Source of the DNA: DASTFP01 sp963816855
Lineage (GTDB): Bacteria > Verrucomicrobiota > Verrucomicrobiia > Chthoniobacterales > Terrimicrobiaceae
DNA: 64,000 nucleotides
Reading direction: 5' to 3'
Assembly: GCA_963816855.1 (NCBI GenBank)
Contig: CAWFMA010000003.1
Coordinates: forward strand, 124,001 to 188,000
The position numbers and the translations under genes were made by a program. How positions within the stretch are numbered: the first letter of the stretch is position 1; every line of letters begins with the position of its first letter. Of this stretch, positions 44,553 through 53,431 are shown piece by piece. The notes under the pieces are model-generated. The model saw nothing but the letters and a program-made list of their open reading frames with translations, was not told where the DNA came from and ran no database searches.

Positions 44553-44817
44553 GCGTCTCCTCCTCCGCCTCACCGGCCTCCAACTCGCCCAGTTGGTCCA
44601 TTTCCTCCAACAGCTTGTAAGTGCGGACCGCCTCGTCTTCGTTTACCCTGCTGAGCGAAAAGCCGACATGCACCAGCACGTAGTCGCCGAGTTCAACCTC
44701 GGGAGTATACTCGAGACAGACCTGCTTGACGATTCCCCCGAAATTCGCCTTTCCCATGCGCACGCCGTTGGAATCTTGCTCGATCTCAATCAGCTTTCCA
44801 GGAATTGCCAGGCACAT
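44539..44817 (-). CDS. hypC: Hydrogenase maturation chaperone HypC
   Basis: The 92-residue protein starts M-C-L-A-I-P-G-K, with the essential Cys2 that binds the Fe(CN)2CO unit. An OB-like barrel follows (G-D-Y-V-L-V-H-V-G-F). It carries Fe to the large subunit. Its start lies inside the end of the HypC-like gene upstream, and its C terminus is acidic. Confidence 0.95.
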   Translation of the reverse strand: MCLAIPGKLIEIEQDSNGVRMGKANFGGIVKQVCLEYTPEVELGDYVLVHVGFSLSRVNEDEAVRTYKLLEEMDQLGELEAGEAEEETHEVR

Positions 44818-45017
44818 GTTCGATCCTCCACCTTGCGGCCGCCCTCCCTGACCCTGCCGATCGCTACTCCATCACACAAAAGAACTGTATCGCCACAGCG
44901 AACGTTTGTCAGCAGATCGAGCGCGATTTTTTTCCTCGCTCCGCCCACGTCGGCGATCCCCATCTGCATCCCGTCGTCCGAATAGACCCGGGTGATTTCG
45001 GCGTAGAGCAAATTCAT
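44790..45017 (-). CDS. HypC-like small protein without Cys2
   Basis: The 75-residue protein has a HypC/HupF-like beta-barrel pattern (A-D-V-G-G-A-R-K-K-I-A-L-D-L-L and G-D-T-V-L-L-C-D-G-V-A-I-G-R-V). It starts M-N-L-L-Y-A, so the Cys2 that binds iron in true HypC is absent. The ATG overlaps the hypF stop (ATGA) and its 3' end overlaps hypC by 28 bases, so it is part of the operon. It may be a scaffold or a specificity chaperone for the group 1h large subunit. That function is inferred. Confidence 0.75.
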   Translation of the reverse strand: MNLLYAEITRVYSDDGMQMGIADVGGARKKIALDLLTNVRCGDTVLLCDGVAIGRVREGGRKVEDRTCAWQFLES

Positions 45018-47347
45018 ACCGAAACCATGCGACCTTCGACCGCTTCCCGGCGAAGCGCGGTGGCTACGGCCACGGCCTGGCCGAGCGAAATTCCACCGTC
45101 GTTCGGCGGAACGCGTTGGTGCCAGTAGGGGAGAAATCCCGAGTCCAGCAGACGCCCCACACACGCCTCCGTCAAATACCCATTCTGAAAACAGCCGCCC
45201 GTCAGAACGACCTTCGGCTCACCAATTCGAAGCGCCATGAGCCTGACGATCTCAGCGAGCATGTTGTGGAACTTTGTGGAAATCGCAGAAACGGGCTGAC
45301 CCTCCCCGAGGTCTCGCACAATCGCCTCAATGGCCGGCCCCCAATCCACGACAAGCGTTGCGTCATCAACGATCTCGAACGGATAGGAGGCGCTCACGCC
45401 GCGCTGCAGGGCAAACTCCAACTCCATCGCGGCCTGTCCCTCGAAACTTGCGCGATGGCGAAGGCCGCTCAGCGAGGCCACCGCATCGAACAGCCGCCCT
45501 GCGCTTGAAGTCCTGGGCGAATTGAGGCCCTTGGCCAACATTCTCTCGATAACCCGGCGCTCCCCGGCCTCGATATCGCGAACGGGCGGAAGATCAGTTC
45601 GCTCCAGCGCGCGGCTGCCCCAGACCTCGAACAGAATTCCCAACGCGGTTCGACTCGGTTGGCGGACCGCCGCCTCGCCGCCGGGAAGGCGGAAATGCCG
45701 CAATCTTGCGACCCGTTCGAACGAGTCTCCATGGGTCAGCAAGAATTCGCCGCCCCAAATGGTGCCGTCGGGTCCATAGCCGGTGCCATCCCAGCAAATT
45801 CCCAACACCGGCGGCCCGATTTCATTTTCCGCCATGCAGGAAACGACGTGCGCCCAATGATGCTGCACCCCGCTTGGCGACGCCGCGCAACGGTGCGCAT
45901 GCTTCGTGGAGAGATAGTCCGGATGGAGGTCGCAGGCCACGGCCTCCGGCTCCGCTTCCCAAAGCTTGACCAGATCTTCCGACACCCGGCGGAACGCCTG
46001 AAACGCCTGGTGGCTGGCCAAATCGCCGATATGCTGGCTGATGAAGACCTCGGCGCCGACGCTCAATGCCACGCTGTTCTTGAGATGGCCGCCAACCGCC
46101 AGAACGCAGGGGAGCGGATTCTTCAAATGTACCGGTAACGGCGCGTAACCGCGCGCCCGCCGCAAAACAAGCTCCCGGCCCCTCATCACGCGGGCCACCG
46201 AGTCGTCGACATGACGAACGATCGGCCGATCGTGGACCAGAAAGGCATCCGCGATCCCCCCCAGGCGCTCAATCGCCTCGTGCTCATCGATGCAGATCGG
46301 CTCGTCGCTCAGGTTGCCGCTGGTGGCCACAACCTCGAACCCGACCTCCCGCAGCAACAAATGATGGAGCGGACTGTAGGGAAGCATGAATCCAAGATAC
46401 GGGTTCCGGGGAGCGAGGGATGCGGCAAGCCTTCGATCGTTCGCCCGCCGCTCGAGAATGACGATGGGCGATTCCGGCGAGAGCAACAGGCGTTCCTCGA
46501 ACTCGGAAACCCTGCATTCCTGCCGGACGGCTTCGAGCGAGGGGGCCATCAGGGCGAACGGCTTTTCTTCCCGATGTTTCCGTTGGCGCAGCCGGAGAAC
46601 AGCGGCTTCATTGCGAGCATCCACGATAAGCTGGAACCCGCCCAGTCCCTTCAGGGCGAGAATGCGCCCCGAGCGAATGATCTCCGCGCCCTCCGTCAAT
46701 GCCGCGTCAGCCCGGGCGCGCAGGCGGCCGGTGGCATCCAGCAACCGAAGGCGCGGGCCGCAATCGGGACAAGCGTTCGGCTGGGCGTGGAACCTTCGAT
46801 CTTTCGGATCGTGGTACTCGCGTTCGCACCGCGCACACATGGCGAAATTCTTCATCGAGGTATTGCGACGGTCGTACGGCAGGCTCTCGATGATTGAGAA
46901 ACGCGGGCCGCAATTCGTGCAGTTGGTGAACGGATAGCGGTAGCGGCGATCGCCCGGGTTGAAGATTTCCCGCAGGCAGTCCGGGCAGGTCGCGATATCG
47001 GGCAAGACCAGGGCGGATTTCGAACCGGTTTCATCGCTCTGCCGGATCTCGAACGTCTCGTAACCCACCGGGTCGAAAAAGCTGAATTCCGAACTGCAGA
47101 TGATCGCGAGCGGAGGTTTTTCTTTTTCCAGGCGCAAAAGAAACCGGCGCACCGCGTCGGAAGGGCCTTCGACTTCGGCAAACACGCCGCCACTCGAATT
47201 CAGCACCCAGCCCTTCAAATCAAGCTCGCCGGCCAACCGATAGACAAAGGGCCGGAATCCGACCCCCTGCACCGCGCCGCGAACCGTCACTCTGGCCCGC
47301 TCCACGCTCACGGCCTGGCGCGAGGATCGAAAAGAGGCGGCGACCAA
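45014..47347 (-). CDS. hypF: Carbamoyltransferase HypF
   Basis: This 777-residue protein has an acylphosphatase domain (V-Q-G-V-G-F-R-P-F-V-Y near residue 27) and two zinc-finger sets (C-P-D-C...C-T-N-C-G-P and C-A-R-C...C-P-D-C-G-P). A YrdC-like domain (P-F-A-L-M) and a Kae1-like domain (H-H-W-A-H and the closing G-G-C-F-Q-N-G-Y) follow. It converts carbamoyl phosphate to the thiocarboxamide on HypE. A TTG start is listed; a GTG 12 codons later is also possible. Confidence 0.95.
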   Translation of the reverse strand: MVAASFRSSRQAVSVERARVTVRGAVQGVGFRPFVYRLAGELDLKGWVLNSSGGVFAEVEGPSDAVRRFLLRLEKEKPPLAIICSSEFSFFDPVGYETFEIRQSDETGSKSALVLPDIATCPDCLREIFNPGDRRYRYPFTNCTNCGPRFSIIESLPYDRRNTSMKNFAMCARCEREYHDPKDRRFHAQPNACPDCGPRLRLLDATGRLRARADAALTEGAEIIRSGRILALKGLGGFQLIVDARNEAAVLRLRQRKHREEKPFALMAPSLEAVRQECRVSEFEERLLLSPESPIVILERRANDRRLAASLAPRNPYLGFMLPYSPLHHLLLREVGFEVVATSGNLSDEPICIDEHEAIERLGGIADAFLVHDRPIVRHVDDSVARVMRGRELVLRRARGYAPLPVHLKNPLPCVLAVGGHLKNSVALSVGAEVFISQHIGDLASHQAFQAFRRVSEDLVKLWEAEPEAVACDLHPDYLSTKHAHRCAASPSGVQHHWAHVVSCMAENEIGPPVLGICWDGTGYGPDGTIWGGEFLLTHGDSFERVARLRHFRLPGGEAAVRQPSRTALGILFEVWGSRALERTDLPPVRDIEAGERRVIERMLAKGLNSPRTSSAGRLFDAVASLSGLRHRASFEGQAAMELEFALQRGVSASYPFEIVDDATLVVDWGPAIEAIVRDLGEGQPVSAISTKFHNMLAEIVRLMALRIGEPKVVLTGGCFQNGYLTEACVGRLLDSGFLPYWHQRVPPNDGGISLGQAVAVATALRREAVEGRMVSV

Positions 47348-47359
47348 GGCCCCTCGCTT

Positions 47360-48253
47360 TCAAGAGACCGGGCGCGAGATTTCATTCTCTTCGTGACTTT
47401 CTCTGCCGATCGCAACCCTTACTGACCCCTCTTGAACGAGCAGCGGAAGGGGATCGAGGTGCCTGGAGAGCTGGTCGAGAGGAGTGCCGGCTCGCCGGGC
47501 ATCATAACGATGCCCCAGGCTGCAGATGAGAATCCCGTTCTCGAACGCCCCGAGCCGGAGCGGCATATTGCAAGCGGGGCAGTGATCCCGATAAGCATAG
47601 AGCTGGCCGCCGCGCTGGCAAACGATCAGCGAAATCCCCTTTCGGAAAACCGGAATCATCGATCCTTCGGGAAGGTCCTTCGCTTCGTCGATCTCCACCC
47701 ACACCGGAGCGCCGTTCGGAAGATGTTGAACGGGCGCTGTTGAGCGCGGGTCGAGCCCCTCGACCTCGATGCCCATCAGGTCCGGGCAGGCCTCTTCGAT
47801 GGCGCCCCGAATCGCAAGCTCCAGGGTCACCGACGAGGATGGGCAGGTCTGGCAATGACCCCGCAGGCCGAGCCGCGCGACGTCTTCTTCGAGACTCAAA
47901 AGCTCCACGTTGCCACCATGACTTTCCATATAGGGACGGACCGTGTCGAGCGCCTCGCGGAGCCGCGTTTCGAGCGGTACCGGGTGCAGATCGTGGATCA
48001 AGAGCAGCCCGCGCACCGCCGCATCGTTGACCAAGCGGTCATAGATCTCCTGACCGTGGGGACCCGCCCCTCCGACGAAATCGAGAATCCTGGCCAGCCC
48101 CTGCCCGTAAAAGCGCAACAACGACCCTATGCACTCCTCGAGCATTGCCCTTGAGGAAGGGTCCGGAACGTCGTCGATTCTCGCGATGAGCTCCTGAATG
48201 TGCTTACCTTCCCTCTGGAGCTCGCTGAGAGAGTCGCCGGATTTGTCAAGCAT
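47360..48253 (-). CDS. NifU C-terminal domain fused to a Rieske-like ferredoxin domain
   Basis: The 297-residue protein has a helical start and a NifU-like Fe-S scaffold domain near residues 110-185 (G-G-N-V-E-L, G-H-C-Q-T-C-P-S-S-S). A Rieske-fold domain follows at about 200-285. Its metal site reads C-P-A-C and C-S-L-G-H, not the canonical C-x-H...C-x-x-H. Such fusions occur in group 1h hydrogenase operons, where they may carry electrons or build clusters. It overlaps the hypA stop by eight bases. The ATG at 48253 is chosen over a longer upstream frame. Confidence 0.85.
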   Translation of the reverse strand: MLDKSGDSLSELQREGKHIQELIARIDDVPDPSSRAMLEECIGSLLRFYGQGLARILDFVGGAGPHGQEIYDRLVNDAAVRGLLLIHDLHPVPLETRLREALDTVRPYMESHGGNVELLSLEEDVARLGLRGHCQTCPSSSVTLELAIRGAIEEACPDLMGIEVEGLDPRSTAPVQHLPNGAPVWVEIDEAKDLPEGSMIPVFRKGISLIVCQRGGQLYAYRDHCPACNMPLRLGAFENGILICSLGHRYDARRAGTPLDQLSRHLDPLPLLVQEGSVRVAIGRESHEENEISRPVS

Positions 48254-48614
48254 AACGGATGGTCCGGATAATGCACTCGTGCCCCTGCAAGGCCTCGGTG
48301 GCCTTGCCGCACCGCGGACATTGCAACGTTGCAACCGCCACGTCCGAAAGCGCCTCTTCCCAAAATTTCGGCCGGCCCCGATACGAGCAATGCGGACACA
48401 AAACCTCCGCCTCGAGCCTCTCGATCTCGAGAACCGAATTCTCCAGCACCGTTTCCTTGACGATCGCCGTATAGCAAAAACTCAGCTGCTCCGGCTCGAT
48501 GCAGGAAAGCTCCCCGACAAGCACTCTCACCCCGAGGACCTTCCTGGAAGGATTCGTCTCGGAAAATTCAAGGACCCGCTCCGCGATGGCGGAAGCGATC
48601 GATAGTTCATGCAT
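48246..48614 (-). CDS. hypA: Hydrogenase nickel insertion protein HypA
   Basis: The 122-residue metallochaperone starts M-H-E-L-S-I-A, with His2 as nickel ligand. It has a zinc site from the pairs C-P-H-C-S and C-P-R-C-G. It delivers nickel with HypB. It starts 11 bases after hypB and overlaps the NifU/Rieske gene. Confidence 0.95.
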   Translation of the reverse strand: MHELSIASAIAERVLEFSETNPSRKVLGVRVLVGELSCIEPEQLSFCYTAIVKETVLENSVLEIERLEAEVLCPHCSYRGRPKFWEEALSDVAVATLQCPRCGKATEALQGHECIIRTIRYA

Positions 48615-48625
48615 CGCGAACCTCG

Positions 48626-49297
48626 TCAGGCATCCCGCAGCGCCGACGCCACCTCGTCCAGGCCCGCGCCCGTCTTGCAGCTGGTGGGAATCACCAGGAT
48701 GTCCGGTTTGAGGGTATGAACGTCACGGGTCAGGTCCTCGACGCTCACTTCCATGGCGCCCGCGAGGTCGATCTTGTTGATCACCACGATCTGCGCGCCG
48801 AGAAACATGTGCGGGTGCTTCCTGACCATGTAGGGACCTTCAGTCACGCTGACCACGACGACCCGCGCCTTCGAGCCAAGAGGAAACTCGGCCGGGCAGA
48901 TCAGGTTTCCGATATTTTCGACGAAAATCAGCCGGATCTTGTGGAGATCGATTTTCCGGCACGCTTTTCCAACCAGATTCGCATCGAGGTGGCATCCGTT
49001 GACGGTGGCAATCTGGACCACAGGAATGCCTTGTCTGGCGATTTGCTCGACGTCGCTGCTGGTCGTCGCGTCGCCGTTGAACACCGCGAGGCCGATTTGA
49101 TCCTTGAGCTTTTCGACAAGGCGGGTGATCAGCGTCGTCTTGCCCGAGCCGATCGCTCCCATGAAATCGATGGCCGTCGCGTTGTGTCGATCAAGCAGAG
49201 CGCGGTTTTCGTCCGCGAGCTTGGCATTGGCTTCGAGCAGGCTGTGTTCAAGCTCGATGTCGTAGATTTCGTCGGGAGCGGCCTCGATTTGGATCAT
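48626..49297 (-). CDS. hypB: Hydrogenase nickel incorporation GTPase HypB
   Basis: The 223-residue SIMIBI GTPase has the P-loop G-A-I-G-S-G-K-T-T, the N-G-C-H-L-D-A metal site and N-K-I-D-L-A for guanine binding. It lacks the His-rich N-terminal store found in some HypB proteins. GTP hydrolysis drives nickel transfer to HypA and the large subunit. It follows the hydrogenase structural genes by 67 bases. Confidence 0.95.
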   Translation of the reverse strand: MIQIEAAPDEIYDIELEHSLLEANAKLADENRALLDRHNATAIDFMGAIGSGKTTLITRLVEKLKDQIGLAVFNGDATTSSDVEQIARQGIPVVQIATVNGCHLDANLVGKACRKIDLHKIRLIFVENIGNLICPAEFPLGSKARVVVVSVTEGPYMVRKHPHMFLGAQIVVINKIDLAGAMEVSVEDLTRDVHTLKPDILVIPTSCKTGAGLDEVASALRDA

Positions 49298-49364
49298 AAA
49301 GGAAAAGGTATGCTGGGGAGGAGCGCACGGTCCGGCGCGCGCTCGAAACCTGCGGGACGTGCGC

Positions 49365-51176
49365 TCACGGCCGCGGGCTGTGCAGGCCCATCAAAGCCGT
49401 CGGAGTGTGCAGTTTCTCAAGGATTTTGCCGTTTCCCAGATACATGTGGACGCCGCAGGGAAGGCAGGGATCGAAACTTCGGACCGCCCGCATGATGTCG
49501 ATGCCCTTGAAATTTTCGGGGCCGTTCTCCTCAAAAATGGGCGTGTTTTGCACCGCGTCCTCATAGGGGCCCGGCGTGCCGTAAATATCGCGCGGGTTCG
49601 CGTTCCACGGAGTGGGCGGATAAGGATGGTAGTTGGCGACTTTTCCGCCGCGAATCACCATGTGGTGCGAAAGCACTCCACGGACTGCCTCGTGGAATCC
49701 GCAGCCAATCGCCTCGTCGGGGACCACAAACGGAGTAAAGGTTTTCGTTCCGCCGGCGTGAAGCTCCTTCATGGCTTGCTCGACAAAATAGAGTCCGCAA
49801 CAAGCAGCGTAGACCTGAAAATAGGTGCGCGCCCGGTTTCGCTCGATGGCGTTGCTCCACTTCGGAATCTTCCACTCGAATTCAACTTCGGGTTTAAGCG
49901 CCGTTTTCGGCAGGATCATCTTTACGCTGTTTCCCGTGGCCTTGAGATAGCCGATATCGACGAGCCCCGCCAGCGCGGTGACCCAAAGTCTGGCAATCGG
50001 CCCGCCGCCGGTGTCCAAGGCGAGATGATCTCCGGTGCGCTTGTCGAACCATCGCGGCGACATCACCCAGGTATATTTGTCGTTAAAGTTGCGTTTCTGC
50101 GGCTTGGGGATCGTTGTTTGGTTCCAAGGGTGATGCTTGTCCACGGGATTTCCGAGCGGGTCATGGGTGACAAACGTCTCGGAATGTTCCCAATCGTCGT
50201 AGTACGAAGATCCCAGGAGGATGCGGATGCCGAGGTTGATATCCACGAGGTTCGTGGTGATGAGCTCTCCGTCAACCACGATCCCCGGAGTCACGTACAT
50301 CGCCTTCCCCCAATCGTTCATCGTCCGGTAGTTGTAGTCGCAGACGGCCGGATTCTGGAAAGAACCCCAGCAGCCGAGGAGCACCCGCCTGCGGCCAACC
50401 TCCTCGTAACCGGGCAACGCTTCGTAGAAGAAATCGAACAGATCGTCGTGCAGGGGAACGACCTTCTTCATGAACTCGACGTACCGCATCAGGCGGGTCA
50501 GGAAATCCGTGAAGAGCTGGATCGAGGGCACGGTGCCCACCCCTCCTGGATACAAGGTTGACGGGTGCACATGGCGTCCCTCCATGAGACAGAACATCTC
50601 GCGGGTCATGCGGCTCATTTGCAGCGTCTCGCGGTAGAATTCGCCTTCGAAGGGATTGAGCGACCGCATGATGTCACCGATCGTCCGATAGCCGTGCTCC
50701 TTGGCGTGGGGCGCTTCGGTCTTCACCGCCTTTTCCCAGACCCCGGGATTCGTCTCCTTGACCATCATCTCGCAGAAATCCACGCCGACCAAATTGTCCT
50801 GAAAGATGTTGTGATCGAACATGTATTCGGCGGCTTCGCCGAGATTGATGATCCACTCCGCCATCGCCGGAGGCTTGATGCCATAGGCCATGTTCTGGGC
50901 GTAGACCGAGCACGTGGCATGGTTGTCCCCGCAAATCCCGCAAATGCGGCTGGTGATGAAATGGGTGTCCCGCGGGTCCTTGTTCTTCATGAAGATGCTA
51001 TAGCCCCGAAAGATCGACGAGGTGCTGTGGCACTCGACGACTTTCTTCCGGTCGAAATCAATCTTGGTGTAAATCCCGAGGCTGCCGACGATGCGGGTGA
51101 TGGGATCCCAAGACATCTCGACGAGATTGCCCGATCCTGCGGAGGTTTGGGCTTCGGGGGCGGTTTCGGTGGCCAT
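49365..51176 (-). CDS. [NiFe] hydrogenase group 1h large subunit (HhyL-like)
   Basis: This 603-residue protein has the L1 motif R-I-C-G-I-C-G-D-N-H (Cys79 and Cys82) and L2 D-P-C-L-P-C-G-V-H (Cys571 and Cys574), which bind the NiFe centre. Overall it matches actinobacterial-type uptake hydrogenases that oxidise atmospheric hydrogen. A 26-residue tail follows the final His. No maturation endopeptidase gene is found in the operon, so processing of this tail is open. It lies 15 bases downstream of the small subunit. Confidence 0.94.
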   Translation of the reverse strand: MATETAPEAQTSAGSGNLVEMSWDPITRIVGSLGIYTKIDFDRKKVVECHSTSSIFRGYSIFMKNKDPRDTHFITSRICGICGDNHATCSVYAQNMAYGIKPPAMAEWIINLGEAAEYMFDHNIFQDNLVGVDFCEMMVKETNPGVWEKAVKTEAPHAKEHGYRTIGDIMRSLNPFEGEFYRETLQMSRMTREMFCLMEGRHVHPSTLYPGGVGTVPSIQLFTDFLTRLMRYVEFMKKVVPLHDDLFDFFYEALPGYEEVGRRRVLLGCWGSFQNPAVCDYNYRTMNDWGKAMYVTPGIVVDGELITTNLVDINLGIRILLGSSYYDDWEHSETFVTHDPLGNPVDKHHPWNQTTIPKPQKRNFNDKYTWVMSPRWFDKRTGDHLALDTGGGPIARLWVTALAGLVDIGYLKATGNSVKMILPKTALKPEVEFEWKIPKWSNAIERNRARTYFQVYAACCGLYFVEQAMKELHAGGTKTFTPFVVPDEAIGCGFHEAVRGVLSHHMVIRGGKVANYHPYPPTPWNANPRDIYGTPGPYEDAVQNTPIFEENGPENFKGIDIMRAVRSFDPCLPCGVHMYLGNGKILEKLHTPTALMGLHSPRP

Positions 51177-51191
51177 ATGCTCTCCTTGGTT

Positions 51192-52247
51192 TTACGCGTA
51201 GTGGCGGGGGGTGTAGCCCGTTGTGAGCTCGGATCGGCTGTGCCTCCAGCGAGGTTCCTTGTTAAGGGTGCGGTTGGTGATCTTTCGAAGGCTTCGCACG
51301 ACCCCACCGAGCAAACTGGATACGCCGGAGGAGACCTTGGCGCCTGGCGGCTCGTCCATAAAGGGCATGAACTTGTCGGGAAACCCGGGCATCGTGCACC
51401 CGATGCAGATTCCGCCGACGTTCGGACATCCGCCCAGCCCGTCCATCCAGCCGCGTTTGGTGACATTGCAATTGACGACCGGACCCCAGCAACCCAACTT
51501 GACGATGCATTTGGGGGAGCCGTATTCGGTGGCAAAGTCGCCCTCCTCGTAGTAACCCGCCCGGTCGCAGCCGTCGTGGACGGTGTTCCCAAACAGCCAC
51601 GTGGGACGCAGCTGGGCATCCAATGGAATCATCGGTGCCAAACCCGCGACCTGATAGAGCAAATAGAGAAGGGTCTCCATCATGTTATCCGGCTGCACGG
51701 GACAACCGGGCACGTTAACGATGGGCAAGCCGGCCTTGGATTTCCAGCCCCAGCCCAAATAATCCGCCAAGCCCATCGCCCCGGTCGGGTTGCCCTCCAT
51801 GGCATGAATTCCGCCATAGGTAGCGCACGTCCCGCAGGCCAGGACCGCGAGGGCTTTGGGAGCGAGCCGGTCTATCCACTCGTTGGTGGTGATCGGCTGG
51901 GCCGTATCGGGGTCCGTTCCCATCGCTGCCCAATAGCCTTCCTTCTTTATGCTCTCGTTGGGAACGGACCCTTCGAGCACCAAAACGAATGGATCAAGCT
52001 TGCCCGCCGCCGCCTTGAACCAGTAATCCATGAAATCATCTCCCACTTCATAGGCGAGGACAGGATTGTGCAGGTGGACTTTTGGCAGGCCGGGAATATT
52101 GCCCATGACCACGTCCTCGATGCTGGGCAAAGACGCAGCCGTTACCGAGACTGAATCGCCGTCGCATCCGAGACCGGTGGTCATCCATATCACATGCACC
52201 TCAGCCACGTTGGGGGGACGACGCGCAACCACTTCCGGAGTATTCAT
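51192..52247 (-). CDS. [NiFe] hydrogenase group 1h small subunit (HhyS-like)
   Basis: The 351-residue protein has no Tat signal, so the enzyme is cytoplasmic or on the inner face of the membrane. The proximal cluster motif is G-L-G-C28-D-G-D31, with Asp in place of the usual second Cys. This 3Cys-1Asp ligation is known from actinobacterial-type hydrogenases. Further Cys for the other clusters lie in C-G-T-C, H-D-G-C-D-R, C-I-V-K-L-G-C and G-G-C-P-N-V-G-G-I-C-I-G-C-T. It starts the operon after a GAAGGAGAG box. Confidence 0.94.
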   Translation of the reverse strand: MNTPEVVARRPPNVAEVHVIWMTTGLGCDGDSVSVTAASLPSIEDVVMGNIPGLPKVHLHNPVLAYEVGDDFMDYWFKAAAGKLDPFVLVLEGSVPNESIKKEGYWAAMGTDPDTAQPITTNEWIDRLAPKALAVLACGTCATYGGIHAMEGNPTGAMGLADYLGWGWKSKAGLPIVNVPGCPVQPDNMMETLLYLLYQVAGLAPMIPLDAQLRPTWLFGNTVHDGCDRAGYYEEGDFATEYGSPKCIVKLGCWGPVVNCNVTKRGWMDGLGGCPNVGGICIGCTMPGFPDKFMPFMDEPPGAKVSSGVSSLLGGVVRSLRKITNRTLNKEPRWRHSRSELTTGYTPRHYA

Positions 52248-52438
52248 AAACTGCTCTCCTTCTGGGCTTGAAAATAGCTTGACGGGATTTCCGCCGCAAC
52301 TATTTTGGGCCGTTTTTTCTTATTTCCCGGCCGTTTCGACCGGCGCTCTCCTTCCGGCGACGCGGCAAAAGAATGCGCAAAGGAATCCCGGGCAAGTAAG
52401 CGGCTGAAGGCGGCTCCCGAACGGCTCCAGGCCTTGCT

Positions 52439-53431
52439 TCAATCGAAATTGCCGGACCGCCCGTTCTTTGAAGTTTTCGCGCGAGCGGGCGCCCGGCGCC
52501 GCAAATCGCGCGGCGTTCGCTGGAAGGCTTTCTTGAATCGTCGATCGAAATAGCTCTGATCGGAGAAGCCGACCTCGCTGGCGACCTCCGCGATGGTCAA
52601 GGGACTCTCTTTCAACAAGCGCACGGCGCGAGAAAGGCGGACGTGAGTCACGTAACTGACGAATGTCGTGCCGGCGACCTTCTTAAAGACCTTGATGAAC
52701 TGTGGCACGCTCATTCTCGCCAGGGACGCCGCTCTCTTGAGCGGAATGGAGTCCGCGAAATGTTGCTCCACGAACTCCAGAACGGGTTTGAGCCGGGCCG
52801 AGCGTTCCTGTTGTCGAAGCAGTTCGGAGTGCCGAAAATCGGCCGGCCGGAAGAATTCCGCGAGAAGATAAAGCAATTCCAGGAAGAAGGCCTTGCATCC
52901 GATTTGAAAGTAGCTGCTCCGATCAAAATAGCACCCCAGCAGGCGCGAAATGATCCGGTGGATCTCCTTGAGCAAAGCTACGTCCCGGACGACATGCACC
53001 CGATTGCCGGTGTTGGTAAAAAACGGAAGAAGGAAGAAATAGTCGTGGGACGGAGAGCCAAGGCTGTAGACGAAATTCGGCAGAAAACTCATGACGATCA
53101 CGCGGGTATCCAGGCCGGGCGCGTCCACCAGCCGGTGCATTTTCATATTTTCGACGACCAGCAGCTCGCCCGCCGCCAGGTCGACCCGGCGCTCGCCCAT
53201 GACCATGCAGACCACTCCATCCAGCGGCATGAAGAGCTCCAGGCGCTCGTGCCAGCTTTGCACCGGCGTGAAGTTGTTGTGGCGCAGCCGGAACAGTTTG
53301 ATAAGAAAAGGAAACTCCCGATCGAGCGCCTCCTCGTAGCGCCCGGTATGGTCCAGGCGAAGCCGATGCGGCTCGAAGCTCAGCTTGCCGGCGGCTTTGC
53401 CAAGGGCGCTGTCCTCGAGACGCGCCTTCAT
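52439..53431 (-). CDS. AraC-family transcriptional regulator of the apiose operon
   Basis: The 330-residue protein has an N-terminal cupin-like sensing domain (H-E-R-L-E-L-F-M-P-L-D-G) and a C-terminal pair of helix-turn-helices at about residues 220-315 (A-S-L-A-R-M-S-V-P-Q-F, S-Y-V-T-H-V-R-L-S-R-A, V-G-F-S-D-Q-S-Y-F-D-R-R-F). The ATG overlaps the stop of the lactonase gene, so it is the last gene of the sugar operon and probably controls it in response to apiose or a derivative. Confidence 0.9.
   Translation of the reverse strand: MKARLEDSALGKAAGKLSFEPHRLRLDHTGRYEEALDREFPFLIKLFRLRHNNFTPVQSWHERLELFMPLDGVVCMVMGERRVDLAAGELLVVENMKMHRLVDAPGLDTRVIVMSFLPNFVYSLGSPSHDYFFLLPFFTNTGNRVHVVRDVALLKEIHRIISRLLGCYFDRSSYFQIGCKAFFLELLYLLAEFFRPADFRHSELLRQQERSARLKPVLEFVEQHFADSIPLKRAASLARMSVPQFIKVFKKVAGTTFVSYVTHVRLSRAVRLLKESPLTIAEVASEVGFSDQSYFDRRFKKAFQRTPRDLRRRAPARAKTSKNGRSGNFD

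Noticed and set aside
49359..52154. Long plus-strand frames (400 and 529 codons) opposite the hydrogenase subunits
   Set aside because: The minus strand encodes both hydrogenase subunits with all ligand motifs; the antisense frames show no protein features.
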